Below, in pieces: positions 4,950 through 9,716 of a DNA stretch of 9,716 bases (positions within the stretch are counted from its first letter, which is position 1; the number at the start of each line of letters is the position of its first letter). The notes below the pieces were generated by a model. It did not search any database. It worked only from the letters and a program-made list of their open reading frames with translations, and had not been told where the DNA came from. Position numbers and translations under genes: made by a program. This DNA comes from Desulfovibrio sp. (GTDB lineage Bacteria; Desulfobacterota; Desulfovibrionia; Desulfovibrionales; Desulfovibrionaceae): contig JAISNZ010000080.1 in NCBI GenBank assembly GCA_031275955.1, positions 1 to 9,716 on the forward strand, read 5' to 3'.

Positions 4950-7416
4950 GCCCAAATGGCAAAAATTCTGGGAAGAACGCGGTTCTTTCCGTTGCCGGGA
5001 AGAGGACGGTCGTCCCAAGTATTATTGCCTGGAAATGTTTCCCTACCCTTCAGGCAACCTCCACATGGGGCATGTGCGCAACTACGCCATCGCCGACGTG
5101 GTGGCGCACGTCAAGAGGATGCAGGGTTTCAACGTCCTGCATCCCATCGGCTGGGATTCCTTCGGGCTGCCGGCTGAGAACGCGGCCATCAAAAACGCCA
5201 CCCACCCGGCATCCTGGACCTTCGCCAATATTGCCAACATGCGCGCCCAGTTGAAGCGGCTGGGTTTTTCCTATGACTGGCGGCGGGAGCTGACCACCTG
5301 CGACCCGGACTATTATCGCTGGGAGCAGTTGTTCTTCCTGCGCTTTCTGGAAAAAGGGCTTGTGTTCCGGAAAAACGCTCCCCAAAACTGGTGCCCGACG
5401 TGCAAGACCGTCCTCGCCAACGAGCAGGTGGTGGAAGGTTTGTGCTGGCGCTGCGAGTCGCGCGTGGAGCAGAAGGAGCTGACCCAGTGGTTCGCGCGCA
5501 TCACCGCCTATGGAGAGGAACTGCTGGAGGATTTGCACAAGCTGGAAGGCGGCTGGCCTGAACGGGTCCTGACGATGCAGCGCAACTGGATCGGCAAATC
5601 CGTGGGAGCGGAGATTCATTTTGCCGTGGAGGGGAGCGAGGCGTTCATCCCGGTCTTTACCACCCGGCAGGATACGGTTTTCGGGGCCACTTTCATGAGC
5701 ATGGCCGCCGGGCATCCCCTGCTGGAGGAACTCATCGCCGGCACGGCCCGGGAAGGGGCCGTCCGCGCCTTTGCCCAAAAAATTCTGCGCACCGACCGCT
5801 TTGAACTGGCCTCCGGTTCCCTGGAAAAGGAAGGCCTGTTCACCGGCCGTTATTGCCTCAATCCTTTCACCGGAGAGCGCATGCCCATCTGGGTGGCCAA
5901 TTTTGTTCTGGCCGACTACGGAACCGGCGCCGTCATGGCCGTGCCGGCCCATGATCAGCGGGATTTCGAATTCGCCCGCAAGTACCGGTTGCCCATCCGG
6001 GTCGTTATTCACCGCGAAGGAACGCCCCTGCCGGAGCCCGAGGCCATGACCGAAGCCATGACTGATGCCGGAGTGATGGTCAATTCCGGTCCCTTCACCG
6101 GGCTGCCCAGCGAGGAAGGCAAGATCCGCATAGCCGAGGCCCTGGAGGAAAAGGGACTGGGCAGGCGCACGGTCTCCTGGCGCCTGCGGGACTGGAATAT
6201 TTCCCGCCAGCGGTACTGGGGCGCGCCCATTCCCGTGGTCTATTGCGACGCCTGCGGCCTGGTGCCGGAAAAGGAGGAAAACCTGCCGGTGGTCCTGCCT
6301 CTGGATGTCGTCACCAATCCGGACGGGCGGTCTCCCCTGCCCGATACCCCGGCCTTCTGGGCCTGCTCCTGTCCCCGTTGCGGCGGCAAGGCAAGGCGGG
6401 AAACGGATACCCTGGACACCTTTGTGGAGTCTTCCTGGTATTTTGCCCGCTATACCGATCCCGCGAACGCCAAGGCCCCCTTCTCCCCAAAGGCCATCGC
6501 CCACTGGATGCCGGTGGATCAGTATATCGGCGGGGTGGAACACGCCATCCTGCACCTTCTCTATTCCCGTTTCTTTGTCAAGGCCCTGCGCGACTGCGGC
6601 TACCTGGACATTGACGAACCCTTCGCCAACCTGCTCACCCAGGGCATGGTCCTGAAAGACGGGGCCAAGATGTCCAAATCCAAGGGAAACGTGGTCGACC
6701 CCACGGACATGATCAACGCCTACGGGGCGGACACGGTGCGCCTGTTCTGCCTCTTTGCCGCTCCGCCGGAGCGTGACTTCGACTGGACCGAGTCCGGCAT
6801 AGAAGGCGCGTCCCGCTTCATAAACCGCCTCTGGCGCCTGGGCATGGAACTTATCCCGCGACTGCCCCCGCTGTCCGCCGGCGAGGCCCGCGCGGCCGAT
6901 GCCGTCCTGCCCGGGGCCAGGGCACTGCGTTGCAAGGAGCACGCCACCATCAGGAAAGTCGGCGACGATATCGCCGGCCGCTTCCAGTTCAATACGGCCA
7001 TTGCGGCCATCATGGAACTGGTCAATCTGCTCTACCAGGAAAAAGACGCCCTTCTGGAAGACGAGGGCGGCCGCCGGGTGCTGTCTTCGGCCCTGTCCAC
7101 CACCCTGGCCCTGCTTTTCCCCATTGCCCCGCACCTGTGCGAGGAACTTTCCTCCCGCCAGGGCGACGGCCCCCCCCTTGTGGATCGCCCCTGGCCCGCC
7201 TGTTCCGAAGAAGCCCTTGTTCGGGAAACCGTCACCGTGGTCGTCCAGATCAACGGCAAGCTGCGGAGCCGTCTGACCGTGCCCGCGGGGGAAAGCGCCG
7301 AGGCCGTTCAGGCGGCCGCCCTGGCCGATCCCCCTATCCGGAAACACCTTGAAGGCCTGACCATCCGCAAGGTGGTTGTTGTGCCGGGGAAAATCATCAA
7401 TGTCGTCGCCAACTGA
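4924..7416 (+). CDS. leuS: Leucyl-tRNA synthetase
   Basis: An 830-residue class I aminoacyl-tRNA synthetase that charges tRNA-Leu. The Rossmann fold carries HMGH at 47-50 within YPSGNLHMGHVRNY, and the KMSKS loop is at 582-586. A first zinc module is Cys157-x2-Cys160 with Cys174-x2-Cys177. A second is Cys441-x2-Cys444 with Cys483-x2-Cys486. The CP1 editing domain (about 225-415) has TTRQDT at 246-251, in place of the more familiar TTRPDT, and GTGAVMAVPAHDQRD at 333-347. DWNISRQRYWG at 423-433 and ETDTLDTFVESSWY at 493-506 return to the catalytic core. The anticodon-binding helices and C-terminal domain (about 640-830) are complete. ATG 4924 is chosen because KYQPEIIEPKWQKFW matches the family N-terminus and AAAGG lies 7 bases upstream. 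It starts inside nusB and overlaps lptE by 17 bases, suggesting translational coupling. Confidence 0.97.
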   Translation: MKYQPEIIEPKWQKFWEERGSFRCREEDGRPKYYCLEMFPYPSGNLHMGHVRNYAIADVVAHVKRMQGFNVLHPIGWDSFGLPAENAAIKNATHPASWTFANIANMRAQLKRLGFSYDWRRELTTCDPDYYRWEQLFFLRFLEKGLVFRKNAPQNWCPTCKTVLANEQVVEGLCWRCESRVEQKELTQWFARITAYGEELLEDLHKLEGGWPERVLTMQRNWIGKSVGAEIHFAVEGSEAFIPVFTTRQDTVFGATFMSMAAGHPLLEELIAGTAREGAVRAFAQKILRTDRFELASGSLEKEGLFTGRYCLNPFTGERMPIWVANFVLADYGTGAVMAVPAHDQRDFEFARKYRLPIRVVIHREGTPLPEPEAMTEAMTDAGVMVNSGPFTGLPSEEGKIRIAEALEEKGLGRRTVSWRLRDWNISRQRYWGAPIPVVYCDACGLVPEKEENLPVVLPLDVVTNPDGRSPLPDTPAFWACSCPRCGGKARRETDTLDTFVESSWYFARYTDPANAKAPFSPKAIAHWMPVDQYIGGVEHAILHLLYSRFFVKALRDCGYLDIDEPFANLLTQGMVLKDGAKMSKSKGNVVDPTDMINAYGADTVRLFCLFAAPPERDFDWTESGIEGASRFINRLWRLGMELIPRLPPLSAGEARAADAVLPGARALRCKEHATIRKVGDDIAGRFQFNTAIAAIMELVNLLYQEKDALLEDEGGRRVLSSALSTTLALLFPIAPHLCEELSSRQGDGPPLVDRPWPACSEEALVRETVTVVVQINGKLRSRLTVPAGESAEAVQAAALADPPIRKHLEGLTIRKVVVVPGKIINVVAN

Positions 7417-7936
7417 CAAAAGTTCGCGCTCCTTGCCAGCCGGGCCTCCCCGAATCCCTTTTCTGGCTGGCCTTCTGCTCCTGGCGATCCTTTCGGGCTG
7501 CGCCGGCTACCACCTTGCCACGGACGCCCCGAGCATTTTCGGCCAGGACGGCAAAACCCTCAAGATGAAAGGCGTGGACTACCCCACCCTGCAAGCCTGG
7601 CTGCCCTATCGGATCCGCTCCGCCTTACGGGACGAAGTCACCGCCCGCCATCTGGCCTCCTGGGTGGATTCCGGGCCGGCGGACTTTGAAATCCAGGTCA
7701 ACATCATTTCGTACACATCCAGACAGTGGATGCAGGACGCGCGGAGCAGGACCCTGCTCTATTCCACCACCATGACCCTGGAGGCCATTGTTTACAACGG
7801 CAGCACCAACAAGGAGGTTTGGCGCTCCGGCCGCGTCGCTTACTCCGAAAATGTGGAGCAGCCCCAGACGGAAGTGGACATCGTCATCACCCAGATCATC
7901 CGTCTGCTTGTCGATAAAATGCGTAGCACCTTTTGA
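7400..7936 (+). CDS. lptE: LPS-assembly lipoprotein, LptE type
   Basis: A 178-residue lipoprotein. The signal peptide has a hydrophobic core at about 20-31 (PFLAGLLLLAIL) and lipobox LSGC at 31-34, so the mature protein would start at lipidated Cys34. The sequence after the Cys, AGYHL, is the usual opening of mature LptE. LptE forms a plug in the LptD barrel that delivers lipopolysaccharide to the outer leaflet. The remainder (about 55-178) alternates beta-like stretches with a C-terminal helix (about 160-174), as expected of the family. The start is ATG 7400, overlapping the leuS end by 17 bases. A TTG at 7376 would extend it by 8 residues but is less likely. The position between leuS and holA matches the known leuS-lptE-holA order in many proteobacteria, which strengthens a call otherwise resting on modest sequence conservation. 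Confidence 0.82.
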   Translation: MSSPTDKSSRSLPAGPPRIPFLAGLLLLAILSGCAGYHLATDAPSIFGQDGKTLKMKGVDYPTLQAWLPYRIRSALRDEVTARHLASWVDSGPADFEIQVNIISYTSRQWMQDARSRTLLYSTTMTLEAIVYNGSTNKEVWRSGRVAYSENVEQPQTEVDIVITQIIRLLVDKMRSTF

Positions 7937-7984
7937 AAGAGTTTACTTTTTACCGCCTGGATCAGAAAAAGGATCGGATGCCCC

Positions 7985-8980
7985 ATGAGCCGCCCGGCCT
8001 TCTCCCTTTGCCTCTGCCCGGACAGCCACCTGCTCCGGCGTCACCTGGATGCCCTTCTGGCGGCGCATCCTCCGGGGGAAAAGGCCGTCTGGCAACGCTT
8101 CGTCTTCTGGGGGGATGAGGAAATTTCCCCCGCCTTCTGGGAACACCTGAGCCTGCAACCCCTGTTCGCAATCCCCAAAGCCCTGATTTTCCGCCATATC
8201 CAGGCCTTGCCGGCGCAGGATCTGCGCCGGCTTTCCGCGGCCCTGCTTCCTCTGGCGGAAGGGCGGAAGGATTCCCTCACCTGGCCCCTGCTCTGCCTGG
8301 AAGTGGTTTTTGACCGGGGGAAACCCCGGCTTCCTGCCCATCTTCAGCATCTCCCCCTGTATCTTGCGGCGCAAAAAAACGGCTGGCTTGACCTTGTCCC
8401 CGGCCTGACCCCGGCGGCCATGCCCGCCCATATCCGGGCCGAGGCCCCCCGTCACGGCCTGAAGCTGACTCCGGGGGAGATCGGCCTCCTGGCCCGGGGG
8501 CTGCCCCCGGACGCGGGCGTCATCCAGGCCGAGCTGGCCCGGCTGGCCTTTCTGGCCGACGGGGACGGCCGCCTGCCGCAAGGAACTCCCTGCGGCCAGG
8601 CGCAGGCGGCGGGCATTTATGATCTCCTGCCTGCCCTCCAGCGGGGGGGAGAAGCCACGGCGATCTGGCGCCGGATCCGGGAAGACCGCGGAGGCAATAC
8701 CGTCTTTGCCTTCATCGCCCAGTTGCTGCGGGAGGCAAGGCTTCTCTGGCAAAGTCTCTTCGGGCCCCTGCCCGCCTTTCTGTCTCCCCAGGCGGCCGAG
8801 GGCAAGAGAATTCTGGCCCGGTCCCTGGGAGCCGCGCGGCTGGCCCGGATCTGGGATCTGGCCCTTCAGGCCGACAAAGGCATCAAAAGCGGGGAGCGCA
8901 ATCCGGCGCAGGCCTTTGAAATGCTCAGCGCGGAACTCTTTCTCCTCTTCCGGGGCAGCCATGACCCACCAGGGACATAG
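7985..8980 (+). CDS. holA: DNA polymerase III subunit delta
   Basis: A 331-residue protein, the usual length for HolA. It is the wrench subunit of the clamp loader that opens the beta clamp. The N-terminal part (1-~140) is a divergent AAA+-like fold without a Walker A motif, as normal for delta. LPPDAGVIQAELARLAFLAD at about 173-192 matches the conserved delta motif before domain III. The C-terminal stretch LALQADKGIKSGERNPAQAFEMLSAELF (about 292-320, quoted in part) is the family's clearest signature. The ATG start has AAAGGA 11 bases upstream. A 48-base spacer separates it from lptE, with nothing recognisable in it. The 20-base overlap with the radC start suggests coupled translation. The family is poorly conserved, so the lptE-holA context adds weight to the call. 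Confidence 0.85.
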   Translation: MSRPAFSLCLCPDSHLLRRHLDALLAAHPPGEKAVWQRFVFWGDEEISPAFWEHLSLQPLFAIPKALIFRHIQALPAQDLRRLSAALLPLAEGRKDSLTWPLLCLEVVFDRGKPRLPAHLQHLPLYLAAQKNGWLDLVPGLTPAAMPAHIRAEAPRHGLKLTPGEIGLLARGLPPDAGVIQAELARLAFLADGDGRLPQGTPCGQAQAAGIYDLLPALQRGGEATAIWRRIREDRGGNTVFAFIAQLLREARLLWQSLFGPLPAFLSPQAAEGKRILARSLGAARLARIWDLALQADKGIKSGERNPAQAFEMLSAELFLLFRGSHDPPGT

Positions 8981-9626
8981 AGAACGCTTGCGGGCCCGTT
9001 TCGCCGCCGCCCCCTCCTCCCTTGCGGATTATGAAATTCTGGAACTTCTTCTGGGATATGTTTTCGCGCGGCGCGACACGAAACCTCTGGCCAAGGCCCT
9101 GCTGGAGCGCTTTCTTTCCTTGCGGGGCGTGCTGAACGCCCGGCCGGAGGATCTGGAAACGGTCGCCGCCATCGGCCCCGCCAGCGGCGTCTTTCTGGGC
9201 TTGATCCGTGAATTCACGGCCCGTGTGGCGGAAGAGCCGCTCAGGCAACGCGAAAAGCTCTGTTCGGCCAGGGAGGTCGCGGCCATGGCCCGGCAACGCC
9301 TCGGCCCCATGGATCACGAGGAAATATGGGCGGCCTTCGTGGACAATCAAAACCGCCTGCTCTGCTGGGAACAGGCCGCCAGAGGCACAATCAACTCCAC
9401 GGCGCTTCATCCGCGCAGCCTCATGGAACGGGCCCTCGCCCTGAAGGCTTCGGGCCTCCTCCTGGTCCACAACCATCCCGGCGGCAACGCCTCTCCTTCC
9501 TCCCAGGATCTGGATCTGACCGAGCGCCTCAAAAACGCGGCCGATACGCTCGGCATCCGTTTCCTCGATCATCTCATTGTGACGGAGGCCGACGGTTACA
9601 GCATCCTCAGCAACAGCCGCGTCTGA
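8961..9626 (+). CDS. radC: RadC/JAB-domain family protein
   Basis: A 221-residue protein of the RadC (UPF0758) family, of normal length. The N-terminal helical part (about 1-85) has HRERLRARF at 6-14 and DYEILELLL at 23-31, then ARRDTKPLAKALL at 36-48 and a helix-hairpin-helix-like IGPASG at 71-76. The C-terminal JAMM/MPN domain (about 100-221) has HNHPGGNASPSSQD at 170-183, giving presumed zinc ligands His170, His172 and Asp183, followed by LDHLIVTE at 202-209. The catalytic-glutamate region usually reads PREV but here reads PRSL at 151-154, with Glu156 nearby. The cellular role of RadC is unclear. The original DNA-repair assignment is disputed, and a recombination-related role is only suggested. 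It starts inside holA with a weak ribosome binding site. The stop is 4 bases before the poly-G end, so anything downstream is unknown. Confidence 0.9.
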   Translation: MTHQGHRERLRARFAAAPSSLADYEILELLLGYVFARRDTKPLAKALLERFLSLRGVLNARPEDLETVAAIGPASGVFLGLIREFTARVAEEPLRQREKLCSAREVAAMARQRLGPMDHEEIWAAFVDNQNRLLCWEQAARGTINSTALHPRSLMERALALKASGLLLVHNHPGGNASPSSQDLDLTERLKNAADTLGIRFLDHLIVTEADGYSILSNSRV

Positions 9627-9630
9627 CCGT

Positions 9631-9716
<86 letters not shown>

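Noticed and set aside
5050..7419. A 789-codon open frame on the minus strand opposite leuS, and similar long minus-strand frames at 490-2040, 2416-3891, 3789-4457, 7943-8962 and 8925-9572
   Set aside because: Each is in exact codon register with the sense gene. Stops in that register would need TTA, CTA or TCA sense codons, which this GC-rich genome rarely uses, so the frames are codon-bias shadows. Their translations are Gly/Gln/Arg/Pro-rich with no family signature.
8494..8510. A GC palindrome (CCGGGGG-CTG-CCCCCGG) inside holA resembling the intergenic hairpins
   Set aside because: It encodes the conserved Leu-Pro-x-Asp motif of the delta subunit, so coding constraint plus GC-rich codon choice explains it without an inserted element.

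Overview
The window is a dense, GC-rich run of housekeeping genes, all on the + strand. Protein family signatures, the codon bias (TTA, CTA and TCA are almost absent from the long genes) and the gene order point to a Gram-negative deltaproteobacterium, most likely of the Desulfovibrio group (Desulfovibrionaceae). That placement is inferred from remembered synteny (glyA, dCMP deaminase, rib genes, nusB, leuS) and was not checked by a search.

Layout: 1-35 is the 3' tail of an upstream gene, probably glyA. 51-542 is a ComEB-type dCMP deaminase. 562-4331 is a complete riboflavin cluster: ribD, ribE, bifunctional ribBA and ribH. 4482-4949 is nusB. 4924-7416 is leuS, 7400-7936 an LptE-type outer-membrane lipoprotein, 7985-8980 holA, and 8961-9626 a RadC/JAMM-family protein. 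The last 86 bases are pure G, which looks like a sequencing or assembly artefact at a contig end.

The genes are tightly packed. Three junctions overlap (nusB/leuS, leuS/lptE, holA/radC), and most others are separated by 3-48 bases, so this looks like one long transcription unit or two or three overlapping ones. Only two gaps exceed 100 bases: ribE-ribBA (2404-2538) and ribH-nusB (4332-4481). Both are filled with GC-rich hairpins. I see no FMN riboswitch, strong promoter or U-tailed terminator in either.

Functionally, RibBA makes both riboflavin precursors (from GTP and from ribulose 5-phosphate). RibD deaminates and reduces the pyrimidine branch. RibH condenses the two branches into lumazine, and RibE dismutates lumazine to riboflavin. 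The dephosphorylation step has no gene here, as is usual. The flanking genes serve dTMP precursor supply, rRNA antitermination, leucyl-tRNA charging, LPS export and replication clamp loading.

I looked for an undescribed system and did not find one. The observations worth a second look are modest: a Gln in place of the usual catalytic His in the RibB half of RibBA, a non-canonical JAMM glutamate region in RadC, the intergenic hairpin clusters, and the poly-G end.
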